NCBI GenBank assembly: GCA_017529865.1
Contig: JAFXNA010000057.1
Coordinates: forward strand, 1 to 34,956
Source: Bacteroidaceae bacterium
GTDB taxonomy: Bacteria; Bacteroidota; Bacteroidia; Bacteroidales; Bacteroidaceae
Length of the DNA stretch: 34,956 bases
Reading direction: 5' to 3'
The notes under the pieces were generated by a model that ran no database searches, was not told where the DNA came from, and worked only from the letters and a program-made list of their open reading frames with translations. Position numbers and translations under genes: made by a program. Positions 24,956 to 33,045 of the stretch are shown piece after piece (positions within the stretch are counted from its first letter, which is position 1; each line of letters opens with the position of its first letter).

Positions 24956-26974
24956 ATGTCAAATTCCATTCAAGTATTAAATCATGCAGCCGACAACATC
25001 CGTATCTTGGCTGCGTCAATGGTAGAAAAAGCAAAGTCAGGACATCCAGGCGGTGCTATGGGTGGCGCTGATTTCATCAACGTCTTGTATTCAGAGTTCT
25101 TACAATATGACCCTGAGAAACCCGAATGGGTAGGTCGTGACCGTTTCTTCCTCGATCCTGGTCACATGGCTCCAATGCTCTACTCACAGTTGGCACTCAT
25201 CGGTAAGTTCTCGCTCGACGAGCTTGCTCAGTTGCGCCAGTGGGGTTCACCTACGACTGGTCACCCAGAGTTCGAAGTTGCTCGTGGTATCGAGAATACA
25301 TCTGGTCCTCTCGGACAGGGACATGTGTTCGCCATCGGTGCTGCCATCGCTGCAAAGTTCTTGGCTGCTCACACCGGCAACCCAACCTTCGCTAAGGAAA
25401 CTGTCTACGCATATATCTCTGACGGTGGTATCGAAGAGGAAATCAGTCAGGGCGGTGCACGCATTGCAGGTATCCTCGGACTGGACAACCTCGTAATGTT
25501 CTATGATTCAAACGACATCCAGCTCTCTACTGAGACCAAGGAAGTGATGAACGAAGACACCGCTGCTAAGTATCGTGCCCTCGGATGGGAAGTAAAAACC
25601 ATCAATGGTAACGACGCTGCTCAGATTCGTGAGGCTATCCAGTGGGCAAAGGGTGTTCAGGGCAAGCCTGCACTCATCATTGGTAAGTGTATCATGGGTA
25701 AGGGTGCTCGCAAGGACGACGGTTCGTCTTACGAGGCTAACTGCAAGACTCACGGTGCTCCTCTTGGAGGTGATGCATATCGCAATACCATTAAGAACCT
25801 TGGTGGTAACCCCGACGATCCATTCCAGATTTTCGACGACGTGAAGGAGATGTACGCTAAGCGTGCTGCCGAGTTGAAGGACATCTGCGCTGCCCGCTAT
25901 GCCGAAGAGGCTCAATGGGCTGCTGCCAATCCCGACAAGGCTGTTCAGCAGGCTGAGTGGTTCAGCGGTGCTGCGCCTAAGGTTGACTGGACGGCTGTTC
26001 AGCAGAAAGCAAATGATGCAACTCGTAGTGCAAGTGCTGCTGTACTTAGCGTATTGGCAGAACAGGTACCAAACATGATTTGCGCATCAGCCGACCTCTC
26101 TAACTCAGATAAGACTGACGGCTTCCTCAAGAAGACACATGCTTTCACTGCCGGTGATTTCTCAGGCGCATTCTTCCAGGCAGGTGTTGCAGAGCTTACG
26201 ATGGCTTGCTGCTGTATCGGTATGGCTCTTCACGGAGGTGTCATCCCTGCATGCGGTACGTTCTTCGTATTCTCTGACTACATGAAACCAGCTGTACGTA
26301 TGGCTGCCCTCATGGAACTCCCAGTGAAGTTCATCTGGACTCACGATGCATTCCGTGTAGGTGAAGACGGACCTACTCACGAGCCAGTTGAGCAGGAAGC
26401 ACAGATTCGTCTCATGGAGAAACTGCAGAACCACAGTGGCAAGAACTCAATGCTCGTGCTCCGTCCTGCAGACGCAAAGGAAACCACTGCTGCATGGAAG
26501 CTCGCAATGGAGAACACCACTACCCCATCAGCTCTCATCCTTTCTCGTCAGAACATTGCCGACCTGCCAGAAGGAAATGACTACAGCCAGGCAGCAAAGG
26601 GCGCATACATCGTTGCAGGTAGCGATGCTAATCCAGATGTTATCCTCGTTGCTTCTGGTTCAGAGGTTTCTACACTCGTAGCAGGAGCTGAACTCCTCCG
26701 CAAAGATGGCGTGAAGTGCTCAATCGTCAGCGTACCAAGTGAAGGACTCTTCCGTTCACAGCCAGCCGAGTATCAGTCACAGATTCTCCCTGCAGGTGTG
26801 AAGAAGTTCGGACTCACAGCAGGTCTGCCAGTAAACCTCGAAGGCCTCGTTCCACGCAACGAAGGTAAGGTATGGGGACTCAGCAGCTTCGGCTTCTCCG
26901 CTCCTTATAAGGTGCTCGACGAGAAACTCGGTTTCACTGCCGACAATGTTTACAAGCAAGTAAAGAGTCTGTAA
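24956..26974 (+). CDS. tkt: Transketolase
   Basis: A thiamine-diphosphate enzyme of the non-oxidative pentose phosphate pathway that here takes up xylulose-5-phosphate made from arabinose. The PP domain has KSGHPG with His30, TTGHPEFE, SGPLGQG, and the ThDP/Mg motif SDGGIEEE...NDIQ. This motif has Ser155 where GDG is usual. The pyrimidine domain has GVAELTMACC with the catalytic Glu where most family members read REFGM or REHAM, then GEDGPTHEPVEQ. The 672-aa length is full size with all three domains. Its place at the end of the araDA-kinase unit and the closing terminator argue for a catabolic isozyme. A DHAS-type transketolase is a less likely alternative. Confidence 0.93.
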   Translation: MSNSIQVLNHAADNIRILAASMVEKAKSGHPGGAMGGADFINVLYSEFLQYDPEKPEWVGRDRFFLDPGHMAPMLYSQLALIGKFSLDELAQLRQWGSPTTGHPEFEVARGIENTSGPLGQGHVFAIGAAIAAKFLAAHTGNPTFAKETVYAYISDGGIEEEISQGGARIAGILGLDNLVMFYDSNDIQLSTETKEVMNEDTAAKYRALGWEVKTINGNDAAQIREAIQWAKGVQGKPALIIGKCIMGKGARKDDGSSYEANCKTHGAPLGGDAYRNTIKNLGGNPDDPFQIFDDVKEMYAKRAAELKDICAARYAEEAQWAAANPDKAVQQAEWFSGAAPKVDWTAVQQKANDATRSASAAVLSVLAEQVPNMICASADLSNSDKTDGFLKKTHAFTAGDFSGAFFQAGVAELTMACCCIGMALHGGVIPACGTFFVFSDYMKPAVRMAALMELPVKFIWTHDAFRVGEDGPTHEPVEQEAQIRLMEKLQNHSGKNSMLVLRPADAKETTAAWKLAMENTTTPSALILSRQNIADLPEGNDYSQAAKGAYIVAGSDANPDVILVASGSEVSTLVAGAELLRKDGVKCSIVSVPSEGLFRSQPAEYQSQILPAGVKKFGLTAGLPVNLEGLVPRNEGKVWGLSSFGFSAPYKVLDEKLGFTADNVYKQVKSL

Positions 26975-26992
26975 TCACTCATTAAACAAAAG

Positions 26993-27027
26993 AAAAGAGT
27001 TGGTGCACATGCATCAACTCTTTTTTT
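26993..27027 (+). terminator. Bidirectional terminator between transketolase and the aminotransferase
   Basis: The arms AAAAGAGTTGGTGC (26993-27006) and GCATCAACTCTTTT (27011-27024) pair with one mismatch around a 4-base loop, then a T-run on the plus strand. The minus strand also ends T-rich, so it can stop the convergent aminotransferase gene. Confidence 0.85.
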
Positions 27028-27028
27028 G

Positions 27029-28165
27029 TCAAAATATATTCTGATTTATCGTATCTACCACCTTCTGTATTTCCTCATCTGTCATCAGCGGACTAAGTGG
27101 CAGGCTGAGTTCATCGTCGGCCCAATGGTCAGAGATAGGTAGGTGGAGCTGCGCATACTGGCTGTAGGCTTTCTGCCGATGGATGGCGATAGGATAATGC
27201 ACCTGTGTCTGGATACCATGTTCCAGTAGCAGTTGCTGCAGGTAATTGCGGTTCTTGCAACGGATAGCATAAATATGATACACATGACTGCTGTCGGTCA
27301 CATCGGGCAATAATTCCACAGCGGGATGGCAGATATGGGTCGAGTAATAATGTGCGATTTCAATACGACGCGTGTTGTCCTTATCGAGTCGACGCAGTTT
27401 CACACCGAGTACAGCAGCCTGTAGCTCGTCCAACCGGCTGTTGAATCCATCATAGTCGTGTTGATACTTCACCGTCTGTCCATAATTGGTGATAGCCCGT
27501 ACTCGTTCTGCCAACTCCGCGTCATTCGTTGTCACCGCTCCGCCATCGCCCAGACATCCGAGGTTCTTGGCCGGATAAAAACTGAACGCAGCTGCATCGC
27601 CATTATTGCCTGCGCGACGACCGAACAAGGTCGATAGTTGCAGCTGAGCATTCGAGTGATAGATTGCTCCATGTGCCTGACAGGCATCCTCCAACACTTT
27701 GAGTCGATGTTTCTTTGCTACCTTATTGATCGCATCCATGTGGCACATCAGTCCGTACAGATGCACGGGGATGATAGCACGTGTCCGTGGCGTGATATGA
27801 CGTTCGATTTGTGTTTCGTCGATGGTCGGAATATCCTGATGCGGTTCGCAGAGCACAGGTACAAGACCAGCACGTGTGACTGCCAGCGCAGTTGCGATGA
27901 AAGTGTTGTCCGGCACGATGACCTCATCGCCGTCGTTCCATCCATGAATCTGCTTCCATGCCATCAGCACAGCCGTAAGGGCATCCAGCCCGTTGCCCGT
28001 ACCAATGCAGTAGTTCGTTCCTACATAGGCAGCAAAATCGTTTTCAAACTGCCCCACTTCATTGCCACGAATATACCAGCCCGATGTGGCAGCACGACTG
28101 AGCGCTGTCTTCAGATCATCACTGAACGAGGCATTGATGCGTTTCAAATCAAAATATTTTATCAT
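27029..28165 (-). CDS. DegT/DnrJ/EryC1/StrS-family PLP sugar aminotransferase
   Basis: Transfers an amino group to a keto-sugar nucleotide, usually for LPS, capsule or glycoprotein sugars. Fold-type I aminotransferase: the cofactor region [16 protein letters not shown] at about 55-70, [27 protein letters not shown] with the Asp/Gln that contact PLP, the Schiff-base Lys200 in [16 protein letters not shown], and a C-terminal YHIYAIRC segment. Length is 378 aa. Between AIYH and GRRAG (residues 171-181) there seem to be about ten more residues than usual ([11 protein letters not shown]). No sugar nucleotide or polysaccharide genes are adjacent, so the product sugar cannot be inferred. The gene is flanked upstream by an 8-bp tandem repeat. 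Confidence 0.9.
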   Translation of the reverse strand: MIKYFDLKRINASFSDDLKTALSRAATSGWYIRGNEVGQFENDFAAYVGTNYCIGTGNGLDALTAVLMAWKQIHGWNDGDEVIVPDNTFIATALAVTRAGLVPVLCEPHQDIPTIDETQIERHITPRTRAIIPVHLYGLMCHMDAINKVAKKHRLKVLEDACQAHGAIYHSNAQLQLSTLFGRRAGNNGDAAAFSFYPAKNLGCLGDGGAVTTNDAELAERVRAITNYGQTVKYQHDYDGFNSRLDELQAAVLGVKLRRLDKDNTRRIEIAHYYSTHICHPAVELLPDVTDSSHVYHIYAIRCKNRNYLQQLLLEHGIQTQVHYPIAIHRQKAYSQYAQLHLPISDHWADDELSLPLSPLMTDEEIQKVVDTINQNIF

Positions 28166-28180
28166 ATTCTATAACCTTTA

Positions 28181-28188
28181 CAAATCTA
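28181..28188 (-). promoter_or_regulatory. -7 promoter box of the aminotransferase gene
   Basis: On the minus strand the sequence reads TAGATTTG, an exact TAnnTTTG match, with a predicted leader of only about 10-15 nt. The upstream -33 region is occupied by the 8-bp tandem repeat and has no TTTG. Confidence 0.4.
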
Positions 28189-28190
28189 CT

Positions 28191-28254
28191 AACCTATTAA
28201 GCTACTAAGCTATTAAGCTAATAAGCTATTAACCTACTAACCTACTAAGCCAAT
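28191..28254. repeat. 8-bp tandem repeat, eight units of AASCTAYT type
   Basis: Eight consecutive 8-mers are read: AACCTATT, AAGCTACT, AAGCTATT, AAGCTAAT, AAGCTATT, AACCTACT, AACCTACT, AAGCCAAT. The tract fills the whole 91-bp gap between two co-directional minus-strand genes, apart from the -7 box. Related tracts lie at 30-58 and 32993-33032. Confidence 0.85.
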
Positions 28255-28256
28255 AT

Positions 28257-30995
28257 CTACTCACTAATCAAAAGCTTGCCATTCTGCGTCATTCCTTCAG
28301 CCGAGATAAAGAACTCTTTGGCCGACGAGTTGTTGTAGAACTCAACTTTCGCCTTTCCGTTCGCGTCCGTCTTAATGTTCGCATCCCAATAGAGCGTACG
28401 ACGGAAATCCTCGGTCGGAGGCAGAGTGCTATAGTCTTCCATCTCGAACTTCGTCGGCAGGTTGTAGCCGTAGAAGTGGGTTTTACGCAGTCCTTTTGTC
28501 TTGAAGTAGAACAGCGGATGGGTATAGACAAATGCAATGACTGGATTCATACCCATCAGATCGGTCGACTGGATGTAATCGTTCAGCACCGTAAGGTCTT
28601 CCGTGAAATAGACCGACTTCGCTTCGTTGAGGAATTCCGGCTTCTCGATAAGACCCGTCATGTTGTTCGTCTTGTAGTATTCCAATTTCTTGGACTGAAT
28701 GTTGGAGATATAGCAGAACGTGTTGTTGACAATCCATACAATCGGACGGTTATCGTAAGAAAGACCGTTGTCGTCACCGAAGATAGGTTTCTCACCATCT
28801 CGAATCATGAGCCTCTCTTTAAAGTGCTCGGGGCTTAAACCTGCTACGTCAGCCTTCTCGCCAAGATATTGCACTCTTCCTGCTTCATCGTCTACTTTTC
28901 CTATCTCGGTAGGGAGAACATAGACCTGATGCGAAGTTAGTGGGTTGGGGACACCATCAATCAGGCTGTTCTTGCTCTTCAGCCATTCATCGAATGTCGG
29001 TATCTCTTCCCCTTTGTCGGCAATCTCATCAGCGTATGTATCGCAGTCGTAGTAAACCGATGCCTTGCTCTGCGCCCAATCTTCATCGTACCAGTTCACA
29101 TGCAGGTCGCCAAGAATACGTCGCGTCTTGATTTTCACGGTCGGCAACACATGCACCTTCTTCGTGATGCTCACAAATTCCTCCTCTTCGGGTTCGTCAT
29201 TCTTGTCTTTGAAGAAGTTACACTCCCCTACCGGAATCATTTCGGTCTCGTAAGGCGACAGCAATCGCATAGCCGGAGAGAAGTGGCGGTCCAACTCGAT
29301 GATGTAGTTCTGCGCCTCGCCTTCCTTCTCCGATTTGATTTGTACGGCCCAGTCGCCACTACAATCGGGCAGTTTGAATGAATAGCGGCCCAAACTGTCA
29401 GTCTTAGCCTTGCCCGACATCGACTGACCTTCGCGGTTGAACAGCGTCATGCTCAGGTCCACATTACCCACATCGCGTTTTTTGGTACGTGAGCGTAGGA
29501 CTCCGAACAGATACAGTCCGTCCTCGTTCGGCTCCACCTTCGTCATAGTCTTGACGCCCGACATCAGTTGCCAGTCGTATCGTCGCCAACCCTGAATCAT
29601 CATCAGCAGGTCAGCAGCACGACGGTGCTCAACATCATCCGCCTCGAAATAATAATCAGGCGAATCGATATAGCCACTCACCTCGCTCGATAGCAACATC
29701 CATGTCTTCATGTTACCCTCCTTGCCGTTCGTCATCGTGGCAGCATCCATCGCAGAGAACGAAATCGATGCATTAGGTTCGGTTTGTATGTCGAGTGAAA
29801 TCTTGCAACATGGTGAGAGCGAGCGCATGTCAGTGCTCACGATAATGCTGTCGGCAGGTGTGGCAAACGGCATGATGAAGAACAGGCGCTCGGCCAGTAT
29901 CTGTCCCTTCGAGTCAAACAGCGTGAACTGACTCACACCACCTGGCAACGACAGCCGTTCGAAACGTCGTTCCATCGATGGCTGTGCCGTCATCGTGTCG
30001 GCAGCCAAGATGGTACCGTTGTGCATCATTACATAGCCAATCAACTTGCCTTGCATCCCTTTCGTCGAATGAATGTTGGCAACGATTTCGTCATCTTGCA
30101 TCATATCAATGGTCAGCACACATCCTTCTTCCTTTGCTTCCGGAAGCTTATAGTCCTTCATCTTACCCTTCTCGTCGGGCAGTTGAACGTACAACGGTTC
30201 AGTCATCGACACCACCTCAAACACACCACGTCCTGTCTCGTCGGTCTCCACCGTTCCTATCTTCTGTTTCTGGGCATTGAGCAGTGTTCCCTTCACCGCC
30301 AAGTGCTTCCCTTCCTTGTTGCTCACCGCAACAGCAACCCGACTTGTCAGTCCGCGCACTAAGTCACCCCCCTCGGGATAGAACTTCACACTGTTCAGCG
30401 TCAGGTCGGTAGTCGATTCTGCCACCTTTCCTTCATCGTCCACACGCGTATTCGGCAGTCGGTGACGGAATCCAACCTTGTCGATGACCGCATTCGTATA
30501 GTTGCCCTCCTCTTTGGGTTTATTGAAGATCGGGAACACACGGCTGAACACCGCAGGCGTACCCCAGTTGGTCATATAGCGTGTGAAAGCACGTACCTCA
30601 TAGAATCCGCTTGCACCTACGATGCTGTCCAGCTTGATGTCACCCTCCGCCTCTCCATTCTCGATTTTCAGCGTACGACGTTCACACACATCACCGATAG
30701 GATTCACCAGTTCCACATACAGCACCGTACTGATGCCCGACGGCTTGTCCGTGTCCATACGTTTAACGTATGCCTTGAATCGGATAGTCTCGCCCTTGAA
30801 ATAGCCCGTATTATCGAAATGCAGGTAAACCTTCTCCTGTGGTGCAGCCTGGTTAAACCGCATTGCACGTTGCATATAAGCCAACAGGCGAGTCACCTCA
30901 GGATTATCATCACCCGTCTGTGCCGCCACCCTCGTGGTGCCAGCACAAAACAATATGCTGATGCTCAGCATCAGTCCATAGAATATATTTTTCAT
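28257..30995 (-). CDS. Exported MG2-domain protein of unknown function (912 aa)
   Basis: A large envelope protein common in Bacteroidota; molecular role unknown. The signal peptide is MKNIFYGLMLSISILF... with cleavage after AA-Q near residue 26. The start is the ATG at 30995; the longer open frame to 31136 gives a non-secretory N-terminus and is rejected. At about 55-165 lies the macroglobulin MG2-like segment EKVYLHFDNTGYFKGETIRF, then several further beta-sandwich-like repeats, for example near GRGVFEVVSM and LGRYSFKLPDCSG, which resemble carboxypeptidase-regulatory folds. A tail region of about 790-840 faintly resembles a TonB plug. No thioester or protease motif is visible. It could support outer-membrane transport or envelope stability, but I would not assign more. 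Confidence 0.8.
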   Translation of the reverse strand: MKNIFYGLMLSISILFCAGTTRVAAQTGDDNPEVTRLLAYMQRAMRFNQAAPQEKVYLHFDNTGYFKGETIRFKAYVKRMDTDKPSGISTVLYVELVNPIGDVCERRTLKIENGEAEGDIKLDSIVGASGFYEVRAFTRYMTNWGTPAVFSRVFPIFNKPKEEGNYTNAVIDKVGFRHRLPNTRVDDEGKVAESTTDLTLNSVKFYPEGGDLVRGLTSRVAVAVSNKEGKHLAVKGTLLNAQKQKIGTVETDETGRGVFEVVSMTEPLYVQLPDEKGKMKDYKLPEAKEEGCVLTIDMMQDDEIVANIHSTKGMQGKLIGYVMMHNGTILAADTMTAQPSMERRFERLSLPGGVSQFTLFDSKGQILAERLFFIMPFATPADSIIVSTDMRSLSPCCKISLDIQTEPNASISFSAMDAATMTNGKEGNMKTWMLLSSEVSGYIDSPDYYFEADDVEHRRAADLLMMIQGWRRYDWQLMSGVKTMTKVEPNEDGLYLFGVLRSRTKKRDVGNVDLSMTLFNREGQSMSGKAKTDSLGRYSFKLPDCSGDWAVQIKSEKEGEAQNYIIELDRHFSPAMRLLSPYETEMIPVGECNFFKDKNDEPEEEEFVSITKKVHVLPTVKIKTRRILGDLHVNWYDEDWAQSKASVYYDCDTYADEIADKGEEIPTFDEWLKSKNSLIDGVPNPLTSHQVYVLPTEIGKVDDEAGRVQYLGEKADVAGLSPEHFKERLMIRDGEKPIFGDDNGLSYDNRPIVWIVNNTFCYISNIQSKKLEYYKTNNMTGLIEKPEFLNEAKSVYFTEDLTVLNDYIQSTDLMGMNPVIAFVYTHPLFYFKTKGLRKTHFYGYNLPTKFEMEDYSTLPPTEDFRRTLYWDANIKTDANGKAKVEFYNNSSAKEFFISAEGMTQNGKLLISE

Positions 30996-31007
30996 GTTTA
31001 CGAAATG

Positions 31008-31024
31008 TACATCTTTTAGATGTA
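31008..31024. promoter_or_regulatory. Perfect 7-bp inverted repeat upstream of the MG2-protein gene
   Basis: TACATCT (31008-31014), TTT loop, AGATGTA (31018-31024). It lies 13 bp upstream of the minus-strand ATG, so it is either a leader hairpin over the ribosome-binding region or a protein operator in the divergent spacer. No convincing promoter for the MG2 gene was found. Confidence 0.45.
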
Positions 31025-31089
31025 AGACCCGTTTTTCACGAAAAAGTTTAACTGTACACCCCAATTCATGACATCTTTTGCGGAATTCT

Positions 31090-31120
31090 TTTGTCGTTCG
31101 CGCTACTTTTACTAACTTTG
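31090..31120 (+). promoter_or_regulatory. Promoter of the DAACS symporter gene
   Basis: TTTG (31090-31093), a 19-bp spacer, then TAACTTTG (31113-31120): a full match to the Bacteroidota promoter. The predicted leader is about 15 nt before the ATG at 31142. Confidence 0.8.
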
Positions 31121-31141
31121 CACACGTGAATATCAATCATT

Positions 31142-32341
31142 ATGAAGAGACTGTCATTAACCACACAAATTGCAATCGCCCTTGTGCTGGCCGTCATTGC
31201 AGGACTATTATTGCAAGGTCACCCCGAGATTGCCAACGACTACATCAAGCCCATCGGTGTCATCTTCCTCAATCTCCTGAAGTTTATCGTTGTGCCACTC
31301 GTGCTGTTCTCCATCATGGCAGGCATCCTGTCGATGAACGACATATCGAAGGTAGGCCGCTTGGGTGTGCGAACCTTAATCTATTTCACCTTCACCACCA
31401 TCCTCGCCGTCACGTTAGGACTATGTGTGTCCACACTCATCAAGGATTTCCTTCCCCTGATAAGCCTTGATGTCCAACCATCCACACAGCCTGTCAGCAC
31501 ACACGTCTTCACATTTATGGACCAAATCGTCGACATGTTCCCCAGCAATATCATCGAACCGCTCGGCAGTATGGCCATGATGCAAGTCATCATCATGGCA
31601 GTCCTCTTCGGAGTAGCGATGGTACATGTAGGCGAGAAAGGCGAAGCGGCCAAGCAACTCATGCTCAGTCTCAACGAAGTTGTCGCAAAGGTACTCACCT
31701 ATATCATGGCTATGGCACCCTTCGGAGTGTTCTGCATGCTGACTCCCGTCGTCGTAACCAATGGTCCAGGCGTACTCGGTTCGTATGCAGCACTTGTCGT
31801 ACTCGCCTATTCCTGTTTCATCCTCCATGCCCTGTGTGTCTATGCACCACTCATCCGCATCTTTGGCAAGCAGTCACCATGGAAGTTCTTCAAGGTGATG
31901 CAGCCAGCCTTGCTGTTTGCCTTTTCAAGCGATTCATCCGTCGCCACCCTCCCCTACAGCATGAAATGCACAGAACAACTCGGTGTTCGTAAAGATGTCG
32001 GTAGCTTCGTCCTCTCCCTCGGAGCCACCATCAACATGGACGGAGTAGCCATCTATCTGGGTGCTACCGCTGTATTTATGGCTGCCTGCTGTGGCATGGA
32101 CCTCACGCTGAACCAGTATTTCGCCATCGCGTTCTCAGCCACCATCGCCTCCATCGGAACACCTGGCATCCCAGGCGGCTCGCTCGCCCTCATGGCAATG
32201 GTATTTGCCTCAGCCAACATCCCCGTAGAGTTTGTAGCCGTCGCAGCAGGTATCGATCGCATCATCGATATGGGACGTACCGTCATGTCCGTCACTGGCG
32301 ATGCCTCCTGTGCCGTTGTCATGGAGAAACTCACAAAGTAA
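31142..32341 (+). CDS. Dicarboxylate/amino acid:cation symporter (DAACS family)
   Basis: Inner-membrane symporter of the GltP/DctA/SstT type that imports glutamate, aspartate, serine or C4-dicarboxylates with Na+ or H+. About eight hydrophobic helices and two re-entrant hairpins are expected. Key motifs are present: KFIVVPLVLFSIMAGI near 45-60, the HP1 serine-rich tip and SDSSVATLPYSMKC near 265-275, the TM7 motif NMDGVAIYLGATAVF, and HP2 ASIGTPGIPGGSLALM. Length is 399 aa. The absence of the longer cytoplasmic ends of GltP does not decide the substrate. It has its own promoter and a terminator at 32431, so it is monocistronic. The product is safe at family level only. Confidence 0.92.
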   Translation: MKRLSLTTQIAIALVLAVIAGLLLQGHPEIANDYIKPIGVIFLNLLKFIVVPLVLFSIMAGILSMNDISKVGRLGVRTLIYFTFTTILAVTLGLCVSTLIKDFLPLISLDVQPSTQPVSTHVFTFMDQIVDMFPSNIIEPLGSMAMMQVIIMAVLFGVAMVHVGEKGEAAKQLMLSLNEVVAKVLTYIMAMAPFGVFCMLTPVVVTNGPGVLGSYAALVVLAYSCFILHALCVYAPLIRIFGKQSPWKFFKVMQPALLFAFSSDSSVATLPYSMKCTEQLGVRKDVGSFVLSLGATINMDGVAIYLGATAVFMAACCGMDLTLNQYFAIAFSATIASIGTPGIPGGSLALMAMVFASANIPVEFVAVAAGIDRIIDMGRTVMSVTGDASCAVVMEKLTK

Positions 32342-32430
32342 CGATAATTTGCTAGACTGCACTCAAGCAATCCACGTTTTATAACCAAGGAATCAAGAAA
32401 GCCTGAAAGTCACAAAATCACAAAGTCAAT

Positions 32431-32467
32431 AAAAAAAGCCGCAATCGTTGCAGACTGCGGCTTTCTC
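32431..32467. terminator. Bidirectional terminator between the symporter and the M15 peptidase
   Basis: The perfect arms AAAGCCGCA (32435-32443) and TGCGGCTTT (32456-32464). On the minus strand the stem is followed by seven T, a strong terminator for the peptidase gene, whose stop is adjacent. On the plus strand the tail is weaker. Confidence 0.8.
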
Positions 32468-32468
32468 A

Positions 32469-32927
32469 TTATCGTTTACACGTGAACACCTGCTGTCGGT
32501 TAGCCTTCTCGTTCTTATAGCTGACGTGAATCCACTTCGAGTTAGTTGGCCTGCCCTGAGCTTGTCGAAGGGGCCGCACCTCCCAGATGAGTTGGTCGAA
32601 CGAGAGGTTGTCCACCATCCATAGGTACAGGTCGTATAGCTTGACTCCCTTGGTGTTATCCACCTTGATCTTGAAGTCAGCTGCCTCGCCTTTCATGTGT
32701 TGGGAGCTGGTGGCACCCTTCACAGCATCGTTGAGGTCAGGACATCGGTAGCCCGAGGTGATGAGGATGGGCACTCCGAAGTGGTCGCGCACAGGCTGTA
32801 ACACCTTCTCGCATAGGATGCGTAGCCTTTCGACTGCGAACTGAGGTACATGGTTGTCGATTCCCAGCCGCTTGGCTGTATCGCTCCTCTCGAATTCTTC
32901 GAGACTGAAATTATTCGTCAGTTTCAT
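32469..32927 (-). CDS. M15-family peptidase (D-Ala-D-Ala carboxypeptidase/endolysin type) with a repeat-encoded insertion
   Basis: Predicted zinc peptidase cutting peptidoglycan cross-links, of the small M15A/phage-endolysin type (152 aa). It starts with a short recognition segment, NNFSLEEFERSDTAKRLGIDN. The core ILITSGYRCPDLNDAV and SSQHMKGEAADF supplies the zinc ligands His77 and Asp84, and WIHVSYK the third, His134. Between DQLIWE and KWIHVSY lie about 14 residues, VRPLRQAQGRPTNS, encoded by a dispersed repeat. In relatives this join is normally only a few residues long. No signal peptide is present, so export would need a holin or lysis. It is downstream of the DUF3987-like gene on the same strand, with 331 bp of repeats between. 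Confidence 0.87.
   Translation of the reverse strand: MKLTNNFSLEEFERSDTAKRLGIDNHVPQFAVERLRILCEKVLQPVRDHFGVPILITSGYRCPDLNDAVKGATSSQHMKGEAADFKIKVDNTKGVKLYDLYLWMVDNLSFDQLIWEVRPLRQAQGRPTNSKWIHVSYKNEKANRQQVFTCKR
32540..32585. repeat. Dispersed repeat (CCTGAGCTTGTCGAAGG core) inside the M15 peptidase gene
   Basis: The core CTGAGCTTGTCGAAGGG at about 32556-32572 is a sequence I know as a frequent REP-like repeat in many bacterial genomes. Its usual minus-strand translation is LRQAQGR, exactly what is seen here. The boundaries are approximate, taken from where the encoded residues (about 117-130) depart from the family pattern. Confidence 0.6.
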
Positions 32928-32989
32928 TTACCATTTATTCATTTACTATTTACCATTTACTATTTACCATTTACTATTTACCATTTACA
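32925..32989. repeat. 7-bp tandem repeat (ATTTACY), touching the M15 start codon
   Basis: About nine consecutive ATTTACC / ATTTACT units, one interrupted by an extra base. On the minus strand these read GTAAATR and run directly into the M15 ATG (32925-32927), so the whole initiation region is repeat. GTAAATAG-like units also precede hisF. Confidence 0.85.
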
Positions 32990-32992
32990 ATT

Positions 32993-33032
32993 AAGCTATT
33001 AAGCTACTAAGCTATTAAGCTACTAAGCTAAA
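32993..33032. repeat. 8-bp tandem repeat, AAGCTAYT, about five units
   Basis: AAGCTATT and AAGCTACT alternate four times and end in AAGCTAAA. It is the same unit as at 28191-28254 and (opposite strand) 30-58. It directly follows the 7-bp tract. Confidence 0.85.
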
Positions 33033-33045
33033 TTCAATAACCTTT

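Noticed and set aside
27638..28174. 178-residue plus-strand frame
   Set aside because: It is antisense to the DegT-family aminotransferase, which shows all catalytic motifs.
30462..31019. 185-residue plus-strand frame
   Set aside because: It is antisense to the MG2-protein gene and its leader; no recognisable domain.
30996..31136. 47-residue N-terminal extension of the MG2 protein
   Set aside because: It would bury the signal peptide; the ATG at 30995 starts a normal Sec signal.
32925..33032. CRISPR-like array of short direct repeats
   Set aside because: The units are 7-8 bp in direct tandem without spacers, and no cas gene is present.
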